DNA of 64,000 nt from Lentzea sp033794685 (GTDB lineage Bacteria; Actinomycetota; Actinomycetes; Mycobacteriales; Pseudonocardiaceae), in assembly GCA_033794685.1 (NCBI GenBank), contig JARAYZ010000001.1; one strand, given 5' to 3'. Positions 26,370 through 35,498 of the stretch are shown here, one piece after another (positions within the stretch are counted from its first letter, which is position 1; the number at the start of each line of letters is the position of its first letter). Position numbers and translations under genes: made by a program. The notes under the pieces are model-generated. The model was not told where the DNA came from. It was given only the letters and a program-made list of their open reading frames with translations, and ran no database searches.

Positions 26370-27557
26370 GTGAGCTTCGCTGGATATGACCTGATCGTCG
26401 TCGGTTCCGGATTCTTCGGCCTCACGGTCGCCGAGCGCACCGCCTCCCAGCTGAACAAGCGGGTGCTGGTGCTGGAGCGGCGTGACCACATCGGAGGCAA
26501 CGCCTACTCGGAGGCAGAGCCCGAGACAGGCATCGAGGTGCACCGCTACGGCGCGCACCTGTTCCACACGTCGAACAAGCGCGTGTGGGAGTACGTGAAC
26601 CAGTTCACCGAGTTCACGGGCTACCAGCACCGCGTGTTCGCCATGCACGACGGTCAGGCGTACCAGTTCCCGATGGGCCTCGGGCTCCTGTCCCAGTTCG
26701 TCGGCCGGTACATGTCGCCCGAGGACGCGAAGGCGTGGGTCGCCGAGCAGGCTTCGGAGATCGACAGCAAGGACGCGAAGAACCTCGAGGAGAAGGCGAT
26801 CTCGCTGGTCGGCCGCCCCCTCTACGAGGCGTTCATCAAGGCGTACACCGCGAAGCAGTGGCAGACGGACCCGAAGGAGCTGCCCGCCGCGGTCATCAGC
26901 CGCCTGCCGGTGCGCTACACCTTCGACAACCGCTACTTCAACGACACCTTCGAGGGCCTGCCGGTCGACGGCTACACGGCGTGGCTCGAGAAGATGGCGG
27001 ACCACCCGAACATCGACGTCAAGCTGTCCACGGACTACTTCGACGTGCGGGACGAGATCCCCGCCGGCACGCCGGTCGTCTACACCGGCCCGGTCGACCG
27101 CTACTTCGACTACTCCGAGGGCTGGCTCGGCTGGCGTACGCTCGACTTCGAGCAGGAAGTGCTGCCGATCGGCGACTTCCAGGGCACGCCGGTCATGAAC
27201 TACAACGATGCGGACGTGCCGTACACGCGCATCCACGAGTTCCGCCACTTCCACCCGGAGCGCGAGTACCCGAACGACAAGACGGTTATTGTTCGGGAGT
27301 TCTCCCGCGCAGCGGAGAAGGACGACGAGCCGTACTACCCGATCAACACGGCTGAAGACCGCGCCAAGCTCGAGCGTTACCGCGAGCTGGCGAAGAAGGA
27401 AGCCGCAGAGCGCAACGTGCTCTTCGGTGGCCGCCTCGGCACGTACAAGTACCTGGACATGCACATGGCGATCGGTTCCGCGCTGAGTGTGTTCGACAAC
27501 AAGATCGCTCCGCACCTGGCGTCCGGTCAGGCGCTGGACGGGTCGCTGGAGGACTGA
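26370..27557 (+). CDS. glf: UDP-galactopyranose mutase
   Basis: This 395-residue flavoenzyme converts UDP-galactopyranose to UDP-galactofuranose. The FAD motif VVGSGFFGLTVAER is followed by VLERRDHIGGNAYSE and YGAHLFHTSNKRVWEYV, with the conserved YTGPVDRYFDYSEGWLGWRTL and GRLGTYKYLDMHMAIGSAL later. Length and motifs are canonical. GTG 26370 gives the standard N-terminus. It is followed 6 nt later by glfT2, as in mycobacteria (Rv3809c-Rv3808c). Confidence 0.97.
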   Translation: MSFAGYDLIVVGSGFFGLTVAERTASQLNKRVLVLERRDHIGGNAYSEAEPETGIEVHRYGAHLFHTSNKRVWEYVNQFTEFTGYQHRVFAMHDGQAYQFPMGLGLLSQFVGRYMSPEDAKAWVAEQASEIDSKDAKNLEEKAISLVGRPLYEAFIKAYTAKQWQTDPKELPAAVISRLPVRYTFDNRYFNDTFEGLPVDGYTAWLEKMADHPNIDVKLSTDYFDVRDEIPAGTPVVYTGPVDRYFDYSEGWLGWRTLDFEQEVLPIGDFQGTPVMNYNDADVPYTRIHEFRHFHPEREYPNDKTVIVREFSRAAEKDDEPYYPINTAEDRAKLERYRELAKKEAAERNVLFGGRLGTYKYLDMHMAIGSALSVFDNKIAPHLASGQALDGSLED

Positions 27558-27563
27558 ATCGCA

Positions 27564-29435
27564 ATGCCGGGCAAGTCCAACCTCGTGGAGCACGAGGCTC
27601 CGGAGAAGCTGTTGACGCAGCGCGGCCTGTTCGCAGGTCCCTCGCAGATCGTTTCGGAGGACCTCTACGCCGAAGTGAAGCGGGGGATCGCGGACAGGGA
27701 GCGCCACCGCATGGTGGTGCACCCGAACGCCACGGTCTCGATGAACACCTACTTCGGGCGTTTCCCAGCGTCGTACTGGCAGCGCTGGTGCGTGAGCCCC
27801 GAGGTGGAGCTCGAGCTCGAGGTGACCGGCTCCGGCCAGGTCGCTCTCGTCGCCTCGGACTCCGAGGGCGAGACCCGCACGGTCGCCGCGGAGAAGGTCG
27901 CCGGCGCGAAGGCGCAGAAGGTGCGCCTCGCCGCGAAGATCGACAAGTTCACCGACGGTGGCGGTCTCTGGTTCGACGTGACCACCGCGGAGGACTCGCT
28001 CGCGGTCGAGCAGGTCCGCTGGACGGTCTCGCCGCCCAAGACGGTGCGACCGACCGCCGTGGTCATCTGCACGTTCAACCGCGTCGACGACTGCCTCAAC
28101 ACGATGGCCGCCCTCGCGTCGGACCCGGAGCCGCTGAAGCTCGTCGACACGATCTACGTCGTCGACCAGGGCACGGACGCCGTCGAGTCGCGTGAGCGGT
28201 TCGCCGAGGTCTCGGCCGCCCTCGGGCCCAAGCTGCGCTACATCCGCCAGCCGAACCTCGGTGGTGCCGGCGGCTTCACGCGCGGCCTGTACGAGGTCAC
28301 CGAGATCGACCACGCCGAGCACGCCAACGTCCTGTTCATGGACGACGACGTGCTGTGCGAGCCCGAGATCGTCATCAGGCTCACCGCGTTCGCGAACCGC
28401 ACGACGCAGCCGACGATCGTCGGCGGTCAGATGCTCTACCTGCTGCACCCGAACTTCCTGCACGTCGGTGCCGAGTACGCGAACCTCGACACCCTCGCAC
28501 CGGGTCAGGTCGTGGAGGGCGCGCTGTTCAACGCCGACCTCACCGGGTACGACGAGGAGACCGGCAAGCGCAACGTCCAGGACAAGCGCGTCGACGCCGG
28601 TTACAACGGCTGGTGGTCCTGCCTCATCCCGTCGGAGATCGTGAAGGCGGTCGGCTACCCGCTGCCGCTGTTCTTCCAGTGGGACGACATCGAGTACGGC
28701 TACCGCGCGCGTGCACACGGTTTCGCGACCGTGTCGCTGCCCGGTGCCGGTGTCTGGCACGCGGACTTCCACTGGAAGGACTGGGACGACTGGCACAGGT
28801 ACTTCAACCTGCGCAACGCCCTGATCACCTCCGCGCTGCACAGCCGCTTCGACCCGAAGATGATCGTGCGCGGCATGGCCAAGCAGTTCGCCACGTACAT
28901 CCTCGGCATGCAGTACGGCCTCGCCGCCACCCAGCTCAAGGCGATCGAGGACTTCATGAAGGGCCCGGACTTCCTCGAGGACGGCGGTGTGCAGGCGGCG
29001 GCGGACATCCGCAAGCTGCGCGCCGAGTTCCCCGAGACGGTGCGGCACCCGGCGTCGGAGATCCCCGGTTTCAAGCCGGGCAGCCTGCCGATGATCACTT
29101 CCGCGCCGACGCCGAAGCTGATCGCGCCGGTGTTCGTCAAGCGCCTGATGAACCAGCTGCTCGGCAAGACCGTGCACGAGGCCGGTGCTGTTCCCGCCGG
29201 TGATTCGGCGTGGTGGCACGTCTCGCTGTTCAACACGGCGGTCGTGACCGATGCGTCGCAGGAGGGCGTGCGGGTCCGCAAGCGGGACAAGGAACTCGCG
29301 GTGCGCCTGTCCAAGCAGGGCGCCAGGGTCTTCCGCGAGCTGTACCGCAGGGCTCCGGAGATGCAGCGCTCCTACCGGGACGCGATGGGTCAGCTGACCA
29401 GCCGCGACACCTGGTCGCGTTTGTACGACCTCTGA
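27564..29435 (+). CDS. glfT2: Galactofuranosyltransferase GlfT2
   Basis: The 623-residue protein has an N-terminal beta-sandwich domain (to about residue 160), a GT-A domain and a helical C-terminus, as in M. tuberculosis GlfT2, the bifunctional beta-1,5/1,6 galactan polymerase. Key residues are present: the D-x-D metal site in FMDDDV (260-262), the WDD motif at 373-375 and His 399 in VWHAD. It follows glf and probably shares its promoter. It acts at the inner face of the cytoplasmic membrane. A hairpin separates it from a second paralogue. Confidence 0.95.
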   Translation: MPGKSNLVEHEAPEKLLTQRGLFAGPSQIVSEDLYAEVKRGIADRERHRMVVHPNATVSMNTYFGRFPASYWQRWCVSPEVELELEVTGSGQVALVASDSEGETRTVAAEKVAGAKAQKVRLAAKIDKFTDGGGLWFDVTTAEDSLAVEQVRWTVSPPKTVRPTAVVICTFNRVDDCLNTMAALASDPEPLKLVDTIYVVDQGTDAVESRERFAEVSAALGPKLRYIRQPNLGGAGGFTRGLYEVTEIDHAEHANVLFMDDDVLCEPEIVIRLTAFANRTTQPTIVGGQMLYLLHPNFLHVGAEYANLDTLAPGQVVEGALFNADLTGYDEETGKRNVQDKRVDAGYNGWWSCLIPSEIVKAVGYPLPLFFQWDDIEYGYRARAHGFATVSLPGAGVWHADFHWKDWDDWHRYFNLRNALITSALHSRFDPKMIVRGMAKQFATYILGMQYGLAATQLKAIEDFMKGPDFLEDGGVQAAADIRKLRAEFPETVRHPASEIPGFKPGSLPMITSAPTPKLIAPVFVKRLMNQLLGKTVHEAGAVPAGDSAWWHVSLFNTAVVTDASQEGVRVRKRDKELAVRLSKQGARVFRELYRRAPEMQRSYRDAMGQLTSRDTWSRLYDL

Positions 29436-29456
29436 TTCACACAACGAACGCTGTAC

Positions 29457-29489
29457 ACGGGCGGTCCGGGATCCTTCCGGGCCGCCCGT
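29457..29489 (+). terminator. Hairpin after glfT2
   Basis: A 13-bp stem with one G-U pair (left arm starts ACGGGCGG, right arm ends CCGCCCGT) lies between glfT2 and the second glfT2-like gene. It may partly terminate the glf-glfT2 transcript. Confidence 0.6.
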
Positions 29490-29511
29490 CCTACTGACAG
29501 GGGATGGGTCC

Positions 29512-31374
29512 GTGGACCAGAACTGCGTGCTGCAACGGGTGATCCTGCCCCGCGACGAGGACCCGCTGGACGTCCGTCCGCTCTACCTGGACGAGCCGGA
29601 CTCGGTGCACTGCCACGTCGCGTCCCGCCGCAGCACCACGGTTCCCCCGTCGGCGAAGGTCTCCTTCTCCACGTACTTCAACGCCTTCCCCGCCTCCTAC
29701 TGGAAGCGCTGGACGACCGTCGACGAGGTCGTGCTGCGCCTGGCGGTGCGCGGCACCGGCCGGGTCGACGTGTATCGCTCACGTCCGTCCGGCGACATCA
29801 TCCACATCGAGGGCCAGTACGTCCGTGACGCGGGCGAGTGGACCGACGTCGAGTTCACCGTGTCGCTCAAGCCGTTCGAGGACGGCGGCTGGATCTGGTT
29901 CGACGTCTTCACCGACGACGCGCCCCTGGAGATCCGCGAGGCGGCCTGGACCGTGCGCGAACCGTTGCCGGTGCAGAAGGTCGCCATCGGCATGACGACC
30001 ATGCGCCCGGTCGACGCCGTGATCGCGTTGCGCGCGCTCGGCGAGGACAAGGCCGTGCTCGACGTGCTCTGCAAGGTGTTCGTCGCCGATCAGGGTGCCG
30101 TGAAGGTCCGTGACACCAAGGGTTTCGCGGAAGCGGCGGCAGTGCTCGGGGACAAGCTGGAGGTCATCGAGCAGGACAACCTCGGTGGTTCCGGCGGCTT
30201 CACCCGCGGCATGTTCGAGGCGATCGAGAACTCCGACGCCGACCAGATCATGTTGATGGACGACGACATCCGGCTCGAGCCGGACGCGGTGCTGCGCTCC
30301 AACGCGTTCGCCCGCGCCGCCGCCCAGCCGGTGATCGTCGGCAGTCACATGCTGAACCTGTACTCGCGGGCCCGCCTGCACAGCTTCGCGGAGATCGTCG
30401 ACCTCAACACGTGCTTCTGGCGCGCGGCACCGGGTGCGGTCACCGACCACAACTTCGCCACGGACTCGTTGCGGGAGACCAAGGAACTGCACCCGCGCAT
30501 CGACGCCACCTACAACGGCTGGTGGATGTGCCTGTTCCCGCGCGAGGTCGTGCGCCGCAGCGGTTACCCGTTGCCGCTCTTCATCAAGTGGGACGACGCC
30601 GAGTACTCGCTGCGCGCGCTGGAGCACGGCTTCCCGACGGTGTCGCTGCCGGGCTCGGCGGTCTGGCACATGCCGTGGACCGACAAGAACGACTCGACGG
30701 ACTGGCAGGCGTACTTCCACACGCGCAACCGCCTGATCCTCGCGGCGCTGCACAGCCCGTACGACGTGAAGAACGGCATCGTGAAGCACGGCCTGAAGCT
30801 CACGCTGCGGCACCTGCTGTCGATGGAGTACTCGACGGTCATGTTGCAGCAGAAGGCGATCGAGGACTTCCTCGCCGGCCCGTCGCTGCTCTTCGACTCG
30901 CTGCGCACCTCGCTGCCCGAGGTCCGCAGGCTGCGCGCGGAGTACTCCGACGCGCAGACCCTGCCGTCAGCCCGTGAGTTCCCGCCGCCCACCTTCGACC
31001 AGGTGCGCGCCGAGGCCCTGCTGGAGCCGTCGCAGTCGAAGATCACCACGGCCAAGCGCGCCGCGAAGTCGTTGCTGCACAACCTCCGCAGCCCGGCCCC
31101 CGACGCGGCGGGCCGCCCGCAGATGAACGTGCCGGCGCTCAGCGCACGGTGGTTCCTGCTCGGCAACCTCGACAGCGCGACCGTGTCCACCGCCGACGGC
31201 ACCGCGGTGGCGTTCTACAAGCGCGACCCGCAGGAGTTCCGCGCCCTGGCCGTGCGGGCGGCCCGCAACTACCGCCGCCTCGGCCAGGAGTGGGACCAGC
31301 TCAAGCGCGTCTACCGCAACGCCCTGCCGGAGCTGACCTCGACGGAGTCGTGGCGGAAGGTGTTCGAGCGCTGA
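29512..31374 (+). CDS. GlfT2 paralogue (second galactofuranosyltransferase-like enzyme)
   Basis: This 620-residue protein aligns along its whole length with the preceding GlfT2. Shared features are the FNAFPASYWKRWT beta-sandwich segment, NLGGSGGFTRGMFEA, the metal site MDDDI (249-253), the WDD motif (360-362) and His 386. All catalytic residues are kept, so it should be active. It differs in the donor-site strand: VAIGMTTMRPVD where GlfT2 has VVICTFNRVDD. It starts with GTG 29512. It may build a different galactofuranose linkage or use another acceptor. Mycobacteria have only one such gene here. Confidence 0.85.
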   Translation: MDQNCVLQRVILPRDEDPLDVRPLYLDEPDSVHCHVASRRSTTVPPSAKVSFSTYFNAFPASYWKRWTTVDEVVLRLAVRGTGRVDVYRSRPSGDIIHIEGQYVRDAGEWTDVEFTVSLKPFEDGGWIWFDVFTDDAPLEIREAAWTVREPLPVQKVAIGMTTMRPVDAVIALRALGEDKAVLDVLCKVFVADQGAVKVRDTKGFAEAAAVLGDKLEVIEQDNLGGSGGFTRGMFEAIENSDADQIMLMDDDIRLEPDAVLRSNAFARAAAQPVIVGSHMLNLYSRARLHSFAEIVDLNTCFWRAAPGAVTDHNFATDSLRETKELHPRIDATYNGWWMCLFPREVVRRSGYPLPLFIKWDDAEYSLRALEHGFPTVSLPGSAVWHMPWTDKNDSTDWQAYFHTRNRLILAALHSPYDVKNGIVKHGLKLTLRHLLSMEYSTVMLQQKAIEDFLAGPSLLFDSLRTSLPEVRRLRAEYSDAQTLPSAREFPPPTFDQVRAEALLEPSQSKITTAKRAAKSLLHNLRSPAPDAAGRPQMNVPALSARWFLLGNLDSATVSTADGTAVAFYKRDPQEFRALAVRAARNYRRLGQEWDQLKRVYRNALPELTSTESWRKVFER

Positions 31375-32187
31375 TCAGCCCTTGATCCCGGTCTCCGTCA
31401 CCCCGCGCACCAGCCACCGCTGCATCGCCACGAACACGATGACCAGCGGGGTGATGGAGACCGCCGCGGCCAGGAACAGCTCGTGCACGTTGATCGACTG
31501 AGCCGTGAGGAACGTCGACAACGCCACCTGCACCGTCCACGAGTCCTGGTCCTGGGCGATCACCAACGGCCACAGGAACTGGTTCCACGACGTCACGAAC
31601 GCGATCACGCCGAGCGCGGCGAAGAACCCGCGCGAGTTCGGCACGACCACGCGCCAGAACGTGCCCCAGTGCCCGAGACCGTCGATCCGCGCGGCCTCCT
31701 CCAGTTCCCGCGGGAAGTTCAGGAAGTACTGCCGGAACAGGAAAGCCGTGAACCCGCTGAAGAGGCCGGGGATCACCAGCCCGCGCAGGTCCGAGACCCA
31801 CCCCAGCGTCGACACGACGACGAACGTGGGCACGAACGTGACCGCCGCCGGAATCATCAGAGTGGCGACGACGAAGTAGAACACCACGTTGGCGTACCGG
31901 TACGGAATCCGCGCGAGCCCGTACCCGGCCAGCGAGCACAACAGCAGCTGCCCAGCCGTCTGCAGCACCGCCACCACCAGCGAGTTCACCATGCTCCGCA
32001 CCAACGGCACGGCCGGATCGCCGAACAGCTCGGCGAAGTTCTCCCAGCGCACCGACGACGGCAGAAACGTCCACGAGGCAGCGCTGATCTCAGACTCCGC
32101 CACGAGCCCGTTGCGCACGACGAGGTAGAACGGCACGAGGAACAACACGGCCGCGATGCTCAAAGCGAGATACCGCAGGGCTTTCAC
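31375..32187 (-). CDS. Carbohydrate ABC transporter permease (MalG type)
   Basis: The 270-residue protein has six hydrophobic helices and the EAA loop ELEEAARIDGLGHWGTFWRVVVP near residues 165-187, which contacts the ATPase. The GTG start overlaps the stop of the upstream permease by 4 nt. It is the third gene of a binding protein-permease-permease operon. No ATPase gene is present, so a shared MsiK-type ATPase is likely. Confidence 0.92.
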   Translation of the reverse strand: MKALRYLALSIAAVLFLVPFYLVVRNGLVAESEISAASWTFLPSSVRWENFAELFGDPAVPLVRSMVNSLVVAVLQTAGQLLLCSLAGYGLARIPYRYANVVFYFVVATLMIPAAVTFVPTFVVVSTLGWVSDLRGLVIPGLFSGFTAFLFRQYFLNFPRELEEAARIDGLGHWGTFWRVVVPNSRGFFAALGVIAFVTSWNQFLWPLVIAQDQDSWTVQVALSTFLTAQSINVHELFLAAAVSITPLVIVFVAMQRWLVRGVTETGIKG

Positions 32188-33059
32188 CGTCGCACCGCCC
32201 TTCCCTGCAGCAGCGTGACGCCGACGATCAGCAACGTCAGGATCACCGCACCCGCGCTGCCGTGCCCGAAGTCCTGCCCGCCACTGCCCAAAGCCGTGTA
32301 GTACAGGTAGATCAACGGCGGCCGGGCGAACGGCGGGTAACCGCGGTCGGTGCCGAGCACGTTGTAGAACTCGTCGAAAGCTTGGTACGCACCGATCAGA
32401 AGCAGCAGCAGCACAGCGACCGATGTCGTGCGCAGCTGCGGCAGCGTGACGAACCGGAACGCCTGCCACGAGCGTGCGCCGTCAAGAGCCGCCGCCTCGT
32501 ACAGCACGGCGGGAATCCGTTGCAGGCCGGCGATGAACAGGATCATGTAGAACCCGAGCTGCAACCAGAGCCGCAGCGTCACGAGCACGAGCCAGTACCA
32601 GGGCGGTGAGGTGGAAACGGTCCACGCCACCGGATCCGCACCGAACCAGCCCAGCACCGTGTTCGCGAGACCCGACCGCAGGCCGTTGAAGATCGATAGC
32701 TTCCACACCAGTGACGCCACGACGTACGAGCACGCCGTCGGCAGGAAGAACACCGAGCGGAAGAACGCCTGCATGAAGCTGATCTGGCTGACCAGCAACG
32801 CCAAGGCCAGAGCCAGCACGAACGTCAGCGGCACGATGAACGCCGCGAACACGCTGAACGTGCCGAGGCTGCTCAGGAACGGCCCGTCGGTCAGCATGTC
32901 CGCGTAGTTGCGCAGCCCCACGAACTCCGTCGGCGTCACCGTGTTGCGCGCGTCGAAGAACGACAGCAACAGGCTCCAGCCGATCGGCACGTACACGAAG
33001 ATCAGCAGCCCGGCGGCGAACGGCCCCACGAACAGCCAGAACGCGCGTCCGTTCCTCAT
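32184..33059 (-). CDS. Carbohydrate ABC transporter permease (MalF type)
   Basis: The 291-residue protein has about six membrane helices starting with AFWLFVGPFAAGLLIFVYVP. Its EAA loop is VLYEAAALDGARSWQAFRFVTLP near residues 195-217. It overlaps both neighbours by 4 nt, which indicates translational coupling in the sugar importer operon. Confidence 0.92.
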   Translation of the reverse strand: MRNGRAFWLFVGPFAAGLLIFVYVPIGWSLLLSFFDARNTVTPTEFVGLRNYADMLTDGPFLSSLGTFSVFAAFIVPLTFVLALALALLVSQISFMQAFFRSVFFLPTACSYVVASLVWKLSIFNGLRSGLANTVLGWFGADPVAWTVSTSPPWYWLVLVTLRLWLQLGFYMILFIAGLQRIPAVLYEAAALDGARSWQAFRFVTLPQLRTTSVAVLLLLLIGAYQAFDEFYNVLGTDRGYPPFARPPLIYLYYTALGSGGQDFGHGSAGAVILTLLIVGVTLLQGRAVRR

Positions 33060-34285
33060 CCGTACAGGCGCTTCAGCTCGTCACGGGCAACACCGGCGGC
33101 GGTCTTCAGTTCGGCGTCGGCGGGAGCGCCGTCCCGGACCACCCGCGAGACGGCGTCGTTGAACGCCGTGCGCATCACCGAGGTCCAGTCCGGCGGGTTG
33201 GACGCCTTCGCGTTGTCCCGCACGAACTTCACCGCGTCGGCCGCCGCACCCGAGGTCAGCTTCGAGGCCTTCTCCGAGATGCTTCGGCGAGGCGGGATGT
33301 GGAAGCCGTAGCTGAGGTTGAAGTCCTCCTGGTACTCGGTCTTCTCGATCCACAGCCACTTCACGAAGTCCTTGGCCTCGTCGATCCGCTTGGACTTGGC
33401 GTTGACCATCGCCCCGAACGCCCCGACCGGCACGCTGGCGCGACCACTGCCACCGAGCGCCGGGAACGGCAGCACGCCGAAGTCGTCGCCCAGCGCCTTG
33501 ACGACCGCCGGCACCGCCCACAACCCGGTCCACTGCATGGCGACCAGGCCCTGGACGAACGCGTCCGGCTCCGCCCAGTCCTTCACGGCTCCCAGCAGCA
33601 GGCTGCCGCTGGTGTAGAGCTCGCGGAGCTTCCCGATCGCCGTCGCGGCAAGGGGATCGTCGAACCCGACCTGGCGGTCCCGCACGTAGTCGAGACCCGC
33701 CGACCACAGCGCGGGCCCGCCCAGCACGCCGCCACCGCCGTCGTTGCCGGCGAAGAGGCCCTTGACCGAGCCCGTGGTGAGACGCCGTGCCGCATCGACC
33801 AGCTCGTCCACGGTGGACGGTGGCCGGACCCCGGCCTGCGTGAAGAAGCTCTTGCGGTAGAACAACATCTGCATGTCCACGGCCTGCGGTACTCCGTAGA
33901 TCCTCCCGTCGACGGTGTGCGTCGCGAGGATCGACTCGGAGAAGTCGGACTTGGCGTCACCGAAGACGTCGTCGAGCGGCACCAGCTGGCCCGCCCTGAC
34001 CGAGCTGAGCTGCGGGGTGGACTCGAAGACGTCGGGCCCGCCGCCGGACAGCAGGCTCGTCGCGAGCTTGGAGTCGTAGTCGCCGGGGTTCCACTGCACG
34101 TCGACCGGAGTCTTCGAGTACGCCTTGGCGTAGCGCTCGACGGCCTGCTGCACGCCGGGCTCGCCGTACGCGTGGTACCACTGCTTGAGGGCCTGGCCGT
34201 CGCCGCCTCGGCCGGTGTTCGAGCCGCACGCCGCGAGCAGCGCGCTCGCACCGGCGAGGGAGAGAAGTCTGCGTCGGGAGATCAC
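33056..34285 (-). CDS. Extracellular sugar-binding lipoprotein of ABC transporter
   Basis: The 409-residue protein starts RRRLLSLAGASALLAACGSN, a signal peptide with a lipobox (LAAC) for lipid anchoring, and twin/triple arginine near the start. The body matches family 1 solute-binding proteins (VDMQMLFYRKSFFTQAGV; FVQGLVAMQWTGLWAVPAV). The GTG start at 34285 is chosen because it places the signal sequence directly at the N-terminus. First gene of the importer operon. The ligand is unknown. Confidence 0.9.
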   Translation of the reverse strand: MISRRRLLSLAGASALLAACGSNTGRGGDGQALKQWYHAYGEPGVQQAVERYAKAYSKTPVDVQWNPGDYDSKLATSLLSGGGPDVFESTPQLSSVRAGQLVPLDDVFGDAKSDFSESILATHTVDGRIYGVPQAVDMQMLFYRKSFFTQAGVRPPSTVDELVDAARRLTTGSVKGLFAGNDGGGGVLGGPALWSAGLDYVRDRQVGFDDPLAATAIGKLRELYTSGSLLLGAVKDWAEPDAFVQGLVAMQWTGLWAVPAVVKALGDDFGVLPFPALGGSGRASVPVGAFGAMVNAKSKRIDEAKDFVKWLWIEKTEYQEDFNLSYGFHIPPRRSISEKASKLTSGAAADAVKFVRDNAKASNPPDWTSVMRTAFNDAVSRVVRDGAPADAELKTAAGVARDELKRLYG

Positions 34286-34325
34286 TCGTCCCGTCTTACT
34301 CCGATCACGCGAAGTGCGCGAGCGG

Positions 34326-34520
34326 TTACTCGAAGTGCGCAACGACGACGTTCGCGAAATTGACGACGTACTCGCGGCCATCGGGCCCTGGAATCGGCTG
34401 CGTGTGGCCGTTGCGGACGATCTGGGTCAGCCGCGGCGCGAGGTCGTCCCGCGTCTCGGCGGTGACGGTGAGGGAGATCGGGTTCGGGTTGGCGGCGAGG
34501 AACAGCACGAGTTTGCTCAT
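34326..34520 (-). CDS. Small uncharacterised protein
   Basis: This 64-residue open frame (MSKLVLFLAANPNPISLTVT ...) has regular beta-like composition and no membrane segment, and it ends NVVVAHFE. It sits just upstream of the sugar importer operon on the same strand. The ribosome-binding site is weak and the start could also be TTG 34532. I do not recognise a family. Confidence 0.5.
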   Translation of the reverse strand: MSKLVLFLAANPNPISLTVTAETRDDLAPRLTQIVRNGHTQPIPGPDGREYVVNFANVVVAHFE

Positions 34521-34592
34521 GCCGTTCAGCAAACCGCGTTCCGGCGACGGGCTGAGGGCGGTTCCGCTCCGAGCGATTCCGCCCTCAGCAGA

Positions 34593-35495
34593 TCACTTGC
34601 GGAAGAAGCGCTCCCGCTGACCGAGGCGCACGAGCTTGACCCACTCGACGAACGCCTTCGGGTCCTTCTTCACTGCGAGGAAGTACAGCCCGAACCGGAA
34701 CACCTCGAGCGCACCGAGCTTGCGCATGCCCGGCTGCGACAGCAGGTACCCGCGGTTGCGGTAGGTGTAGTAGCGCTTGATCGGGTTCTCCGGGTCCTGG
34801 GCGTGGAACCTGCCGCCCAGCATCGGCTTGAACTCGTCCGAGCCGTCCGGGTGCACGTACGCGACCCGCAGGGACGTGCCGAACGGCAGCCCCGACCGCA
34901 CCATCCGCCGGTGGACCTCGACCTCGTCGCCGCGGAAGAACAGCCGGTAGTCCGGCACGCCGACGACGTCCAGCGTGGAGGCGCGGAACAGCGCCCCGTT
35001 GAACAGCGAGGCGATGCCCGGCAGGAAGTCGGTGCCGAGTTCGGCGGCCGAGCGCTTCCACGTCAGACCGCGCCGCAGCGGGAACGCGAGCTTGTCCGGG
35101 CTGTCGATGTTCGTGACGACGGGGGAGATCTCCGCGAGACCCCTGCGCTCCGCCTCCTCGAGCAGCACGGCCAGCACGTTCTCGTCGGCCGGGCGGCCGT
35201 CGTCGTCGGCCAGCCACACCCACTCCGCGCCGAGGGACAGCGCGTGCAGGATGCCCAGCGCGAAGCCGCCGGCGCCGCCGAGGTTGCGGTGCGACGGCAG
35301 GTACGTGGTGGGCAACGGGCACTGCTCGACCAGGTCGCCGACCGGCTGGTCGGGACCGTTGTCGACGACGACCAGGTGGTCGGGCACGCGCGTCTGGGTC
35401 GCCAGGGCCTTCAACGACTCGGCCAGCAGCTCCCTGCGGTGGCGGGTGACCACCACCGCCACGACGGAGCCCTTGGGCAGTGCCTCGAGGTTCAT
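34593..35495 (-). CDS. glfT1: Galactofuranosyltransferase GlfT1
   Basis: The 300-residue GT2 enzyme adds the first galactofuranose residues to the rhamnosyl-GlcNAc-polyprenyl linker. It is close to mycobacterial GlfT1 (Rv3782). Shared segments include YLPSHRNLGGAGGFALGIL, VWLADDDGRPAD (metal site), LPGIASLFNGALFRASTL, FFRGDEVEVHRRMVRSGLPF and the C-terminal TYRNRGYLLSQPGMRKL. It lies 3 nt downstream of the wzt-like gene. The operon order wzm-wzt-glfT1 links galactan priming with galactan export. Confidence 0.95.
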   Translation of the reverse strand: MNLEALPKGSVVAVVVTRHRRELLAESLKALATQTRVPDHLVVVDNGPDQPVGDLVEQCPLPTTYLPSHRNLGGAGGFALGILHALSLGAEWVWLADDDGRPADENVLAVLLEEAERRGLAEISPVVTNIDSPDKLAFPLRRGLTWKRSAAELGTDFLPGIASLFNGALFRASTLDVVGVPDYRLFFRGDEVEVHRRMVRSGLPFGTSLRVAYVHPDGSDEFKPMLGGRFHAQDPENPIKRYYTYRNRGYLLSQPGMRKLGALEVFRFGLYFLAVKKDPKAFVEWVKLVRLGQRERFFRK

Positions 35496-35498
35496 GCT

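Noticed and set aside
26274..29444. Very long open frame (over 1000 codons) on the minus strand
   Set aside because: It is exactly antisense to glf and glfT2, is rich in Arg/Val/Gly/Leu as expected for a GC-rich shadow frame, and has no recognisable domain.
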